The notes: generated by a model from the letters alone, not told the origin. A stretch of 64,000 nt of DNA from Planctomycetota bacterium (GCA_028281765.1 JANQJF010000096.1:62001-126000); one strand, 5' to 3'. Shown: positions 1 to 8,411, numbered from the stretch's first letter. Program-made: numbers and translations.

Positions 1-761
1 TCTGGGAGAGTTTCCTGGACAGCGAAGCGTCCGAAAGACTGTCGCGTGTGGAGTCCGGTCGGGCCGTCGGACTCATGGCGTTCGGTGGGGCGACCGCGGT
101 GGAAGCCCTCGCAGACCTGACCGACCGGATGCAGCAGTGCCTGCCGGCCGTCGGCTTCGACGTGACGGTGTACGAGTTGCCGGTGGGCGCGAATCCATCC
201 GCCGGCGCAGACGCCGCGGCGATCCTCGCGCGCGCCTCCGGCGGCGGAGTCGCGGATCATCCGTCGTGCTTCCGCGGCGCCGAAGAGCGAACCTACGTGT
301 CGGATTGGGACGTCGAGGTCGCGACCAACGCGCGCATTCCGACGCCGGAGGTGAGTCTCGTCCAGAGTGGCTACGTGATGCGAACCCGGGTGCGCGTCGA
401 TGCATCCGGTCGTCCTTTCGCCGTGGACCTCGACTGCAAGCTGGCTCGTCTCGACGGGATCGACCAGCGCGATGTCCCGATCAACCAGGCGATCGCCAGC
501 CCGAGCGCGATCTCCGCGAGCGGCCGGGTCCCACCAGGTCAGGGAGCGCGCTCGGTCGGGATCTCGACGAAGGAGGTGCGCGCCGTCGCGCTGCCGCAGG
601 ACATCGTGCGTGTCGAGAGCCCGAAAGTGCGATCTCATCGGATTCGCCAGACCGTGCGCCTCGACCAGAACGGCGCGGCGCTGCTGCGGCGTCGTGCGCG
701 CACGTTCTGCGGCGAAAACAAGGAGCTCGTCGTCGTCGTCCGCGCTGCGCCGCGGGACTGA
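1..761 (+). CDS. 3' part of an unrecognised protein (5' end outside window)
   Basis: The frame is open from the left edge to the TGA at 759-761. A GTG at 48 could start it, but there is no stop upstream, so the gene most likely begins outside the window. The visible part (about 250 residues) has no membrane segment. It contains a region near residues 100-160 with alternating beta-like pattern (DWDVEVATNARIPTPEVSLV, then a stretch ending in the acidic/hydrophobic VDLDCKLARLDG). That layout faintly recalls secretin-associated or planctomycete secretin-like proteins, but I cannot assign a family. The C-terminus is rich in R and V. The following membrane-protein gene starts about 60 bp downstream on the same strand. 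Confidence 0.6.
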   Translation, partial: WESFLDSEASERLSRVESGRAVGLMAFGGATAVEALADLTDRMQQCLPAVGFDVTVYELPVGANPSAGADAAAILARASGGGVADHPSCFRGAEERTYVSDWDVEVATNARIPTPEVSLVQSGYVMRTRVRVDASGRPFAVDLDCKLARLDGIDQRDVPINQAIASPSAISASGRVPPGQGARSVGISTKEVRAVALPQDIVRVESPKVRSHRIRQTVRLDQNGAALLRRRARTFCGENKELVVVVRAAPRD

Positions 762-824
762 CTGTGGTCGATCGAGGGTGGGCGCCCTTGACAGCTCCGG
801 CTTTGCAACGTAGAGCCATTGGTG

Positions 825-1427
825 ATGGAACTCGATCGTGCCCTCTCCCAGATCTCGGAGATCCACGCGCAGCTCCTGCGCAGTGAGGTCTTCCGCGGCT
901 ACCGCGCCCTCCCGACGGCGGTCACGAGCATCGTCGCCGTCATGGCTGCCGTGCTGCAGACGTCGATCTGGCCCGCGTCGACGCCGACCGAGTTCGTGAT
1001 CGCCTGGGCTGGAGTCGCGACGCTGTGCTCGGCGATCTGCGCGGGCGATCTCTGGGTGCGCGCACGCCGGTCGGAGATCGTGCGCCGTCGCGCGCTGCCG
1101 GTGGTCGCGCAGTTCGCGCCGGCGACGATCGCGGGCTGCGTGATCACGATCGCGCTGCTGCGCGCGGGTTCGGATGCGCTGTCCCTGATGCCCGGCGTCT
1201 GGGCGCTCGTCATGGGCATCGGGATCATGGCGTCCCGTCCCTACCTCCCGCGCGCGATCGGCTTCGTCGCGCTCTTCTATCTGGCGACCGGAGCGATGCT
1301 CGTGAGCTACGCGGAGCCCGCGTCGGTCCCGTCGGCGTGGACGATGGGCGCGACGTTCGGCGCCGGTCAGGCGCTCGCGGCCGTCGTGCTCTTTTTCAAC
1401 TTGGAGCGTGGAGGTGTCCGTGGCTGA
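825..1427 (+). CDS. polytopic inner-membrane protein of unknown function
   Basis: About 200 residues with roughly six hydrophobic segments (for example around residues 35-55, 60-80, 95-115, 120-140, 145-165 and 175-195). This suggests an integral membrane protein with a short cytoplasmic N-terminal helix. TTG at 819 and GTG at 822 precede the ATG at 825 in the same frame; ATG is preferred. The stop (1425-1427) overlaps the start of the winged-helix regulator by about 8 bp, so the two are translationally coupled. Pairing a small membrane protein with a one-domain wHTH regulator suggests that the protein is the regulator's target or signal partner. That is inference. No catalytic motif is visible. 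Confidence 0.75.
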   Translation: MELDRALSQISEIHAQLLRSEVFRGYRALPTAVTSIVAVMAAVLQTSIWPASTPTEFVIAWAGVATLCSAICAGDLWVRARRSEIVRRRALPVVAQFAPATIAGCVITIALLRAGSDALSLMPGVWALVMGIGIMASRPYLPRAIGFVALFYLATGAMLVSYAEPASVPSAWTMGATFGAGQALAAVVLFFNLERGGVRG

Positions 1428-1812
1428 GCGACGTGGACGCAAGTCGGACGACCGCGGCACGTTCGCCTACGGTGGGCTGGACCGCGTGCTGCACGAGAAG
1501 GCGCGGCTCGGGATCCTCACCGCGCTCATCAACCAGTCGGAGGGACTGCTGTTCGGCGACCTCAAACGGCTGTGCGACCTGACGGACGGCAACCTCAGCC
1601 GTCACCTGCAGGTGCTGCAGACCGACGCGCTGATCGAGGTCTGGAAGGCGAACGGGCCCGGCCGACCGCAGACGTTGATCCGTCTGTCCGAGTCCGGCCG
1701 GAAGGTGTTTCTCGGCTACATCGAAGAACTCTCGCAGGTCGTTCACGACGCACAGCGCGCCGGTCAGGCGCGCTCGAGGAAAGAGCCGCCCGCCGGCTTC
1801 GCGCCGGCGTGA
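1420..1812 (+). CDS. winged-helix transcriptional regulator (HTH_27/MarR-ArsR-like)
   Basis: About 130 residues. A single winged helix spans roughly residues 20-100: an HEKARLGILTAL helix, the turn GLLFGDLKRLCDLTDGNLSR, recognition helix LSRHLQVLQTDALI and a wing around KANGPGRPQTLIRLSESGRK. This is the layout of the short HTH_27-type repressors. The GTG at 1420 has a good Shine-Dalgarno GGAGG at 1410-1414 with 5 nt spacing, so it is preferred over the in-frame GTG at 1408. The C-terminal 20 residues (R/K/P/A-rich) look disordered. It lies downstream of and overlaps the membrane protein gene, and probably regulates that pair. Confidence 0.85.
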   Translation: MAERRGRKSDDRGTFAYGGLDRVLHEKARLGILTALINQSEGLLFGDLKRLCDLTDGNLSRHLQVLQTDALIEVWKANGPGRPQTLIRLSESGRKVFLGYIEELSQVVHDAQRAGQARSRKEPPAGFAPA

Positions 1813-1823
1813 CGGTCGGCTGA

Positions 1824-2618
1824 TCAGCCCTTCTGCCAGGGCTTGATCTGCGTCCCGCTGAGATCGGTCGGCTTGCGTTCCCAGGACGGCTTCTGCTCGG
1901 CGTTCGGGTTTACCGTGCCGGGGGTGGTCGGGGCCGGGTTCGACGCGCCGTCGGGCTTCTGCTCGTGGCCGTAGTCGCTGCCCGGCTTGGTCGCCTGGCG
2001 ACGTTCCGGCTTCCACATGCCACCGTACGCCGCGTTCGACTTCGCGATCTCCGGCGCGTGCTGGTAGCCGGGCTTCCGCGGCTTCTGCTCGTAACCGGGC
2101 TTGCGCTGGTAGTCCGGCTTCTGAGGCTTCGGCTCGTAACCGGGCTTGCGCTGGTATCCCGGCTTCTGCGGCTTCGGCTTGTACTGCGCCGCACCTTCGG
2201 CTTTGACGCTCATGCCGTGCGAGAGTTCGACACCCTTGCGGACGATCGACGCGGCCTGGAAGAAGACCTGGCCCGCGGCAGCAGCAGCGTTCCCGAGCTC
2301 GAGATGCGCGTGGAAGCGACCGTTCGCGTTGAAGGTCGACATCTCCGACGTGAACGCAGGAACGACCAGAAGAGTGGCGTTCACGCCGATCTTCTTGAGC
2401 GACACGTTGGCCTGCTCGAAACCGATCAGCAGCTGCACCGGCGCGTTCGGCTGGCCACCGTGGATCACGAGGTCGACGGCCGAGTCGCCGCTCGCGAGCA
2501 GCCGCATGCGCATCGAGGAGTTGGCGACTTCGCTGCCGTAGGAAGTGGATGCGATTTGCGCGACGGAGGTCGAAGCGGCGAGGAGCGAGGCGGCGACGGT
2601 CAGGGTGCGGATGAACAT
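1824..2618 (-). CDS. secreted small protein with K/P/Q/Y-rich tandem repeats (paralogue of 2870-3697)
   Basis: 264 residues from the ATG at 2618, which opens a clear signal peptide (MFIRTLTVAASLLAASTSVAQ). A longer in-frame start at 2702 lacks signal-peptide character. Residues about 22-135 form a compact beta-type domain containing VQLLIGFE and VFFQAASI. The pattern matches the LxIGF...GQxFxQ module found at the C-termini of other secreted proteins here. The rest is a low-complexity tail with 15-residue repeats of the type PKPQKPGYQRKPGY, ending in KPWQKG. A neighbouring paralogue upstream has the same design. Likely exported and envelope- or matrix-associated; the K/Y/P-rich tail could bind polyanions. 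Function unknown. Confidence 0.8.
   Translation of the reverse strand: MFIRTLTVAASLLAASTSVAQIASTSYGSEVANSSMRMRLLASGDSAVDLVIHGGQPNAPVQLLIGFEQANVSLKKIGVNATLLVVPAFTSEMSTFNANGRFHAHLELGNAAAAAGQVFFQAASIVRKGVELSHGMSVKAEGAAQYKPKPQKPGYQRKPGYEPKPQKPDYQRKPGYEQKPRKPGYQHAPEIAKSNAAYGGMWKPERRQATKPGSDYGHEQKPDGASNPAPTTPGTVNPNAEQKPSWERKPTDLSGTQIKPWQKG
2060..2180. repeat. 45-bp tandem repeat inside the 1824-2618 gene
   Basis: Two full 45-bp units (2091-2135 and 2136-2180) differ at only a few positions, and a degenerate partial unit lies at about 2060-2090. The period is a multiple of three and encodes the 15-residue K/P/Q/G/Y repeat on the minus strand. Such exact in-frame repeats change copy number easily. 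Confidence 0.85.
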
Positions 2619-2709
2619 GGCTTGGAGTCCTTGGTTTGGGTTGTTGAGTGGTTCGCCCCCAACAGGGACGTGCCGCTCCCGACCGAAACCCGAGCCCGAC
2701 AAAAGAAGC

Positions 2710-2808
2710 GGAACTGGCTGGCTTCGATGGGCACGAGGGCAAACAACGACGTAACTCCGCCTCCTGGAACGCCGTGAGCGGTTGTGCCCACCGAAGCCAG
2801 CCAGTTCC
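2710..2808. repeat. inverted repeat, 25-bp arms, 49-bp spacer
   Basis: Arm 2710-2734 is the reverse complement of arm 2784-2808 with one mismatch (24/25). It lies between the two paralogous secreted-protein genes, just past the intrinsic terminator of the upstream one and ahead of the 5' leader of the downstream one (minus-strand order). It could be a miniature mobile element or a large RNA hairpin. No coding potential is seen inside. Confidence 0.8.
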
Positions 2809-2814
2809 GAGACG

Positions 2815-2845
2815 CAAAAAAAGCCCGCGGGGGGTCCCGCGGGCT
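2815..2845 (-). terminator. intrinsic terminator of the 2870-3697 gene
   Basis: Read on the minus strand, a perfect 10-bp GC stem (2836-2845 with 2822-2831) and a 4-nt loop are followed by seven T residues (2816-2822). It starts 24 bp after the stop codon of the upstream gene. This is a textbook Rho-independent terminator. Confidence 0.9.
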
Positions 2846-2869
2846 CGTCTCTCCTTCTCGGCGCTCAGG

Positions 2870-3697
2870 TCACTTCTTCTGCCAGGGCTGCGCCTGCGCA
2901 TCGCCGACGTCGATCGGCTTCCAAGGACCCGGCTTGTTCTCGTCCTCCTGGTCGTTGCCGGCCTGGTCGTCATCCGGCTTGGCCGGCTCCGTCTCCTGGC
3001 CTGGCTTGGTCAGCCCAGGCTGGCCGCCGCCGAAGCCATCCATCGGCTTGTCACCGTGGCGACCGCCGCCGGCGTCCGTCGAACCCGTGTTGTCGACGCC
3101 CGGTTGCGTGGGTGCCGCGCCGGGCGAAGGGCGCGCAGTCGTCCGGCGGGGCTTGCTGATGCCCGGCTGCGTCTGCACCGGCTTCTCGTCGGCGGCGCGA
3201 TCCGGCTTCGCGGTGCCGGCCGGCTTCACGATCTCGACGTCGAAGAGCCCGGAGTTCTCGTTCGACTCGTATTCGAACTTCACCTCGAGGCCGTGCGACA
3301 GGGTCAGGCCCATGCGGTTCATGGAAACGGCCTGCATGAAGATGTGCGCGCCCTTCGTATCGACGCTGAAGAGATCGAGGCCGGCCCAGTGGCTGCCGCC
3401 CGCGTCGAACTTGCCGGCGGTCGTCGTGAACGACGGCACGAGGACCACCGAGGCGTCGACGCCGATCTTCTCGAGGGAGAGATCCGCGGCCTGGAAGCCG
3501 ATCAGGATCTGGACCGGTGCGCCCACCATGCCGCCTCGGACGCGGAGGTCGGCGACGCCACGGCTGACGATGACCTCGAGCTTGAGGTCGGCGTTCGCGC
3601 CGTCCTGGCCGTACACGCGCTGTGCGTGCTGGGCGTTCGAAGTGGCGGCGACGGCGGCGGCGATGGTGGCAGCGATGGCAGCTTTGCGGAAGAACAT
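2870..3697 (-). CDS. secreted small protein with P/K-rich tail (paralogue of 1824-2618)
   Basis: 275 residues from the ATG at 3697, which opens a signal peptide (MFFRKAAIAATIAAAVAATS, cleavage near SNAQ). Residues about 25-150 repeat the fold signature of the downstream paralogue: VQILIGFQAADLSLEKIGVD, then HIFMQAVSMNRMGLTLSHG. The tail is rich in K, P, G and Q with several QPG/KPG motifs and ends QPWQKK, like the KPWQKG end of the paralogue. The 5' leaders of the two genes also align (GGACTCC just upstream of each ATG, and more sequence for about 45 bp), so a whole transcription unit was probably duplicated. A strong terminator follows. Role unknown; exported. Confidence 0.8.
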   Translation of the reverse strand: MFFRKAAIAATIAAAVAATSNAQHAQRVYGQDGANADLKLEVIVSRGVADLRVRGGMVGAPVQILIGFQAADLSLEKIGVDASVVLVPSFTTTAGKFDAGGSHWAGLDLFSVDTKGAHIFMQAVSMNRMGLTLSHGLEVKFEYESNENSGLFDVEIVKPAGTAKPDRAADEKPVQTQPGISKPRRTTARPSPGAAPTQPGVDNTGSTDAGGGRHGDKPMDGFGGGQPGLTKPGQETEPAKPDDDQAGNDQEDENKPGPWKPIDVGDAQAQPWQKK

Positions 3698-3804
3698 GGT
3701 TCGGAGTCCTTTGTTGGGTTTGTGGTTCGACCCGCGAAGGGACAGCGCGTTCGGAATCGAAGCAGTGGCTCCGAGAAAACTCAGCGGGAGCTCGTGACGC
3801 CGAT

Positions 3805-4845
3805 TCAGCGCGTGCCGCTGCGGCTTGCGAGCAGCTGCACGTGAAGACTGCGGTCCGGATCCCCTGGATGGCGCCCCACGACACCGACGATGCCGGCCGC
3901 CAGGCCGTGCGGCGAGGCCGGCGAACCGGCGACGATACGCGCGAGTAGCGCAGGCTGGCCGTTGAGGCGGAGCATCGTCGGGGCGCTCCACACCGGGCCC
4001 TCGACAGTGGACGGCAGCCGGTCCGGGTCGACTCTCTGGGACGCGAAGAAGTCGACTTCGAACTTCGTGCTCACGCCGAGGTTGGTCAGCATCGACCAAA
4101 GCGAGGGGAGTGCGATCACCTGGAACAGGATCCGCTTCGTGACCGGGTTGGACCGGAGGATCGACAAGAACCGTTCGCACCCGGCGACGCCGCGGCCGAC
4201 GGTTTGGACGTCCTCGTACGCGGCCAGAGTCAGCTCGAGTTCTTCCGCGTCACTGCCGAGCGCGACGCGACCACGCATGACGTCGCGCTGTGCGTACCCG
4301 GCGCCGAACGCGTCGAGCAGTCCGCGTTCGAGAAGCGTGGCCGAGACGTCCGACTCGGCGTGGCCGAGGCTTCTCGCGTTGCCGTCGAAGGCCTCGACTC
4401 GGATCCGCGCGATGGGGACCTCCGAGGCGAGCGCCATGAAGTCGAAGCCCTTTGCCTCCATCTCGTCGTGCCACGCGCGCTCCTCGGCACGCATGCGCTC
4501 GAAACTCTCCGGATCCGGCCGCACCCGGGATTCGAAGTCCGGCACTCCCCGGAACTCGAGCCACTTGCGCGCCTCGACGGCGAGCACGCGCACATCGAGG
4601 TACCAGATCGTCCGTTCGCCGTCCGCGTCCAGACAGATCCCGAACAGCAGCTCGTCTCCTTGCTGAACGCCGACCGATCGCTCCGTCGACGCGACGCCGC
4701 CAGGCAAGATCTTGTCGACGTTCGGAAAGTCCGTCGCCCGATCGACGATCTTCTGTTCGAGTTCGGCTTCCCAGCCGCGCGGCGCTTCGATGGCGCAGCT
4801 TCCGAGCAGCGTGAGCGTCGCGATCGAGGATAGGCGAGACGGCAC
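3805..4845 (-). CDS. putative lipoprotein, unknown function
   Basis: The GTG at 4845 is preferred. It gives a short lipoprotein signal (VPSRLSSIATLTLLGSC, lipobox LLGSC with Cys17) and leaves 10 bp after the stop of the upstream cupin lipoprotein gene. An earlier in-frame ATG at 4908 would overlap that gene and place an R/S-rich stretch before the signal. The mature part of about 330 residues is acidic with no repeats. It has an amphipathic segment FDFMALASEVPIARIRVEAF and a later hydrophobic stretch ILFQVIALPSLWSML (about residues 240-260). No family recognised. It is probably cotranscribed with the cupin gene and lies in the outer membrane or periplasm. Confidence 0.7.
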   Translation of the reverse strand: MPSRLSSIATLTLLGSCAIEAPRGWEAELEQKIVDRATDFPNVDKILPGGVASTERSVGVQQGDELLFGICLDADGERTIWYLDVRVLAVEARKWLEFRGVPDFESRVRPDPESFERMRAEERAWHDEMEAKGFDFMALASEVPIARIRVEAFDGNARSLGHAESDVSATLLERGLLDAFGAGYAQRDVMRGRVALGSDAEELELTLAAYEDVQTVGRGVAGCERFLSILRSNPVTKRILFQVIALPSLWSMLTNLGVSTKFEVDFFASQRVDPDRLPSTVEGPVWSAPTMLRLNGQPALLARIVAGSPASPHGLAAGIVGVVGRHPGDPDRSLHVQLLASRSGTR

Positions 4846-4855
4846 GAGGCGGGAC

Positions 4856-5791
4856 CTACTTGACGATCGCTCGCTTCGCACCGTCCGCGTGCAGCGGCAG
4901 CGCGGCATCCCCGTCGAGACCCAGCCGCGCGTTGATTGCCGCGAGGTGGTGGTCGACGCCGATCTCCGATCCCGGAACGAAGCCCGGCACCGTGATCACG
5001 TGCGCGAGCACGCCGCCGAGCCCTCGATGGATGACGCCGCGCGGGAGATAGACGAGGTCGCCAGGATGCAACTCGGTGATCTGCAGCAGTTCTCCGACTT
5101 CGTCCCGCGCGATGGAGCCGGGCTGCACGATGCGTCGGGTCGCGGAGCTCGTGATCAGGCGCGCACCCGGTTGCGCCATCTGCACGAGATAGAACTCGTC
5201 GAAGCCGCCTTCCGTCGGATGGTAGTGCGTGAAGGAGTCCGTGATGCGCACGCGGTGCGCGTTGATCGCGTGATACGTGTACGGCCCGTTCTTGCGCATC
5301 CAGGTCAGCGCGATGCGCCGGTAGGCCCCGGTCTCGGTTGCGCAGCCGCCCGGCGTGTCCGTGATGCGTGGATCCCAATCCGGACGGACGAACGTCGGCA
5401 CGTCGTCGTTCGGCGGTTCGGGAATCGTGAACACGAGCGCGCCGATCGGTCGGGTTGCAGCTAGGCGTTGCCCGGAGCGCACGAGGATCACGTCACCGAC
5501 CGTCGCGTCGGATGCGGCAACCGCAGTCGAACCTGAAAACACCTCGACCGCGCTTTCACCGCCCTGCACGAAAACGACGCGGGTCGCGGTGTCCGCGGAC
5601 AGCGCTTCGAGTGTCGGCGCATACTGCAGCCCATAGCCCGGGTTGCGGTCGGCGAACGCCGATGCGAGGTCTTCGAACGAATGGGCGGGATCGTTCGCGC
5701 CGAGGTGCACGAAGCGCGGCTGCGGCGCCGGGCCGGTCGCGCATGCCGGGAGGAGCGTCATCGCGGTGAGCAGCAGTGTTCGGAACGTCAC
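4856..5791 (-). CDS. double-cupin lipoprotein
   Basis: 311 residues. The N-terminus MTFRTLLLTAMTLLPAC is a lipoprotein signal with lipobox Cys17. Residues about 70-120 look like one degenerate cupin barrel (VVFVQGG...VGDVILVRSGQ). Residues 180-280 form a complete one: motif 1 HYHPTEGGFDEFYLV (His189, His191, Glu198) and motif 2 GDLVYLPRGVIHR (His255), the usual metal ligands. This suggests a bicupin resembling sugar-phosphate isomerase-like or dioxygenase-like cupins, exposed outside the cytoplasm. The substrate cannot be told from sequence. It is the first gene of a probable two-gene unit with the lipoprotein at 3805-4845. Confidence 0.75.
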   Translation of the reverse strand: MTFRTLLLTAMTLLPACATGPAPQPRFVHLGANDPAHSFEDLASAFADRNPGYGLQYAPTLEALSADTATRVVFVQGGESAVEVFSGSTAVAASDATVGDVILVRSGQRLAATRPIGALVFTIPEPPNDDVPTFVRPDWDPRITDTPGGCATETGAYRRIALTWMRKNGPYTYHAINAHRVRITDSFTHYHPTEGGFDEFYLVQMAQPGARLITSSATRRIVQPGSIARDEVGELLQITELHPGDLVYLPRGVIHRGLGGVLAHVITVPGFVPGSEIGVDHHLAAINARLGLDGDAALPLHADGAKRAIVK

Positions 5792-5906
5792 GGTTGGGAT
5801 CGTAGTCCCAGCGAGTGGACGCGGGGAGGGTGCGCATGCCCTCGGCCGCAGACGCGGCCCCCGGTTTTTTCTGACCAGCGGCCGACCGAGGGGCTGTGAG
5901 TCGCCT

Positions 5907-7397
5907 CTACTGACCCTGGCCGAGCGAGAACGCCGGCTCGCCGTCGAACTCGTAGAGGTGCTCGGTCTTCACGAAGTCGATGCCGTTCGCGGCCAGTGAG
6001 CCGAGCAGCGCGACGACGGTGCTCGAGTCGCGGTGAGATTCGTCGATCTCGAACCGGCAGCGCCAGTGGTCGGTCTCGAAGGTCTCGGGCATGCCGTTCG
6101 GCCATACCTTCACGCCGCGGTTGGTGATCATCAGCAGGGATGCCGGCACGTCGGTCGACGCGGCCTGCAAACGCGCCGCGAGCGCGTCGGCGCTGTCGTC
6201 GCGCTGGTGCACGAACACGTCGATACCCACCAGCTGCTTGTCCTGCGCCGGTCGGCGCGTTGCCGGCGGGATGGCCATCGGCTCGGTGCCGCTGCCGTAG
6301 TCGACGGCCGTCAGCTTGGTCGGTGATTGGCCGAGTCTCGCGATCACCGCATCGGCGAACGCGTCGGTGCCGGCGCGCGCGCTGCTGCTGTCCGCTCGGT
6401 GGATGTCGGCGGTGTGGATGCCGTCTTCGATCGTCTTCAGCCAGGCGTTGTGGACGCGCGTCGCGATCTCCGCCTGGCCGACGTGCACGAGCATTTGCAC
6501 GCCCGCGAGCAGCAGGCCCGACGGGTTCGCGATGCCGCGTCCGGCGATGTCCGGCGCCGAGCCGTGGATCGCCTCGAACATCGCGCAGTGCTCACCGATA
6601 TTGGCCGACGCGCCGAGTCCGACGGACCCGCTGATCTCCGCGGCGACGTCCGAGATGATGTCGCCGTAGAGGTTCGAGGTCACGATGACGTCGAACTGCT
6701 CGGGGTTCGCGGCGAGCCGCGCGGTGCCGATGTCGATGATCCAGTGGTCGTGTTCGATGTCCGGGTAGTCGGCCGCGACCTCCGCGAACACCTCGCGGAA
6801 GAGACCGTCCGTAAGCTTCATGATGTTGTCCTTCACGAAGCAGCTGACCTTGCGCCTGTCGTTGGCGCGCGCGTATTCGAATGCGAATCGGATGATGCGC
6901 TCGGTACCCGGCCGCGAGACGAGCTTGAGGCACTGGTAGACTTCGTCGGTCTGCCGGTGCTCGATACCCGCGTAGAGGTCCTCCTCGTTCTCGCGCACGA
7001 TCACGACGTCCATGTTCGGGTAGTGCGTCTCGACGAACGGCGAGAGCGCCGCGCACGGGCGCACGTTCGCGAAGAGGCCGAGCGACTTGCGCACGGTCAC
7101 GTTCAGCGACTTGTAGCCGCCGCCTCGTGGGGTCGTGATCGGCGCCTTGAAGAAGACCTTCGTGCGGCGGAGGGAATCCCACGCAGAGGGTTCGATTCCG
7201 GCGGTCACGCCTTGGCGGTAGACCTGTGCGCCGATCTCGATCGTCTCGGGTGCGAGGCGAGCGCCCGCGGCGTCGAGGACGCGCAGGCAGGCGGCCATGA
7301 TCTCGGGGCCGATGCCGTCCCCGTGGGCGATCGTGATCGGAACGGCTTGGCCGACCCCGCGGATGGGTTCGGTCGTCTCGATGGCTTGCGTGGTCAT
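5907..7397 (-). CDS. icd: isocitrate dehydrogenase (NADP-type, Thermus-like long form)
   Basis: 496 residues. This is the TCA-cycle enzyme that oxidatively decarboxylates isocitrate to 2-oxoglutarate in the cytoplasm. The isocitrate/isopropylmalate dehydrogenase fold covers residues about 18-345: ITIAHGDGIGPEI at the N-terminus, the substrate loop in NVTVRKSLGLFANVRP, catalytic Tyr/Lys region (CFVKDNIMKLTDGLF), metal-binding DVIVTSNLYGDIISD and nucleotide-binding EAIHGSAPDIAGRGIANP. The additional 130-residue C-terminal domain and total length match the long form typified by Thermus. The ATG at 7397 has no clear Shine-Dalgarno. It is transcribed divergently from a LysR gene across a relatively AT-rich 141-bp spacer, a layout in which the LysR protein often controls the neighbour. 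That regulation is inference. Cofactor preference is inferred from family. Confidence 0.93.
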   Translation of the reverse strand: MTTQAIETTEPIRGVGQAVPITIAHGDGIGPEIMAACLRVLDAAGARLAPETIEIGAQVYRQGVTAGIEPSAWDSLRRTKVFFKAPITTPRGGGYKSLNVTVRKSLGLFANVRPCAALSPFVETHYPNMDVVIVRENEEDLYAGIEHRQTDEVYQCLKLVSRPGTERIIRFAFEYARANDRRKVSCFVKDNIMKLTDGLFREVFAEVAADYPDIEHDHWIIDIGTARLAANPEQFDVIVTSNLYGDIISDVAAEISGSVGLGASANIGEHCAMFEAIHGSAPDIAGRGIANPSGLLLAGVQMLVHVGQAEIATRVHNAWLKTIEDGIHTADIHRADSSSARAGTDAFADAVIARLGQSPTKLTAVDYGSGTEPMAIPPATRRPAQDKQLVGIDVFVHQRDDSADALAARLQAASTDVPASLLMITNRGVKVWPNGMPETFETDHWRCRFEIDESHRDSSTVVALLGSLAANGIDFVKTEHLYEFDGEPAFSLGQGQ

Positions 7398-7522
7398 ATA
7401 GGGTCTTGTGGTTTCAGGTCTTGCGCCGGTGCGAGTGCGTGGCGCGGAAGGTTCAGGAGGTCATCGGACATTTCTAGGGCCTACTTCACATGAGAGAAAT
7501 GAATTGCTTTCACTCTTGCCAT

Positions 7523-7537
7523 TGATGATTCTCATCA
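7523..7537. promoter_or_regulatory. palindrome next to the LysR start codon
   Basis: Perfect 6-bp arms TGATGA and TCATCA separated by TTC, ending one base before the GTG start of the LysR gene. It sits in the icd/LysR divergent spacer, in the AT-rich part of the region. It is a candidate autoregulatory site. Confidence 0.4.
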
Positions 7538-7538
7538 C

Positions 7539-8411
7539 GTGTCCGTCGACGCGTTGAGTCCGGAGCTTCTGCGAACGTTCGTGTTGGTCGCCAAGACCGG
7601 CAGCTTCACGCGTGCCGGTGAAGCCCTGTTCCGGAGTCAGTCCGCGGTGTCCCTGCAGATCCGCAAGCTCGAGGAACTCGTCGGCGAGCGCCTGCTGCGT
7701 CGCAACCCACGGACCGTGACGTTGACGCCAGCGGGCGAGCGCCTGATGGGGTACGCGACGCGGATCCTCGATCTGCACAACGAAGCGCTCGCGGCATTCC
7801 GGGAGGCCGACGTCTCGGGCCTCGTGCGCCTCGGTATGCCGGAAGACTTCGCGACGACCTATCTGTCGCGCGCGCTCGCGGGTTTCTCGACGAGCTATCC
7901 CGACGTGCAGCTCGAAGTGACCTGCGACCTCACGCTGAACCTTCTCGACCGCTTTCGCGCGGGGTCCCTCGACATCGCTCTGCTGAAGCGGGAACCGACC
8001 GGTGCGGTGGAAGGGCAGCGTGTCTGGGCGGAGCCGCTGGTCTGGGTCGGCGCCGGTCCCGATGCGTTCGAGTCGCGCGACGTCACGCCCTTGGTCGTCA
8101 GCCCGGAGCCGTGCCTGTATCGACGGCGCGCCTTCGAGGCGCTCGGCGCCGTGGGGCGCCATGCCCGCGCGGCGTACGTGTGCGCATCGTTGGCCGGATC
8201 GCTGGCCGCGGTGCGCGCGGGCCTCGGGGTCGCCGTGCTCCCGGAGCACATGGCTCCCGCCGACTGCGCGGTCGACGGGGGCGAGAGAATGCCGCGGCTC
8301 GACGACACCGAGGTGGTGCTGCAGATCGCGGCCGACGCCGGCTTGCCGGCGCGGCGACTCGCGGACCACCTCGCGCGCGAGTTCGAGGCCGAGGGCGCGC
8401 GCCTCGAGTGA
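7539..8411 (+). CDS. LysR-family transcriptional regulator
   Basis: 290 residues, the usual LTTR length. The N-terminal helix-turn-helix spans residues about 6-66 (ELLRTFVLVAKTGSFTRAGE, then ALFRSQSAVSLQIRKLEELV and LTPAGERLM). The C-terminal effector-binding domain (residues about 90-285) begins with VRLGMPEDFATTYLS and contains LAAVRAGLGVAVLPEHM, a standard LTTR motif. The GTG start at 7539 is preceded by a palindrome instead of a clear ribosome-binding site. It is divergent from icd, which is the obvious candidate target. It converges with the sulfatase gene, with one base between the stops. Confidence 0.92.
   Translation: MSVDALSPELLRTFVLVAKTGSFTRAGEALFRSQSAVSLQIRKLEELVGERLLRRNPRTVTLTPAGERLMGYATRILDLHNEALAAFREADVSGLVRLGMPEDFATTYLSRALAGFSTSYPDVQLEVTCDLTLNLLDRFRAGSLDIALLKREPTGAVEGQRVWAEPLVWVGAGPDAFESRDVTPLVVSPEPCLYRRRAFEALGAVGRHARAAYVCASLAGSLAAVRAGLGVAVLPEHMAPADCAVDGGERMPRLDDTEVVLQIAADAGLPARRLADHLAREFEAEGARLE

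Noticed and set aside
2060..2180. Possible CRISPR-like array because of regular 45-bp repeats
   Set aside because: Repeats are contiguous without spacers, in frame, and encode a K/P/Q/Y peptide repeat.
2648..3844. Plus-strand open frame across the secreted-protein paralogues
   Set aside because: Crosses an intrinsic terminator and the inverted repeat and lies antisense to signal-peptide genes.
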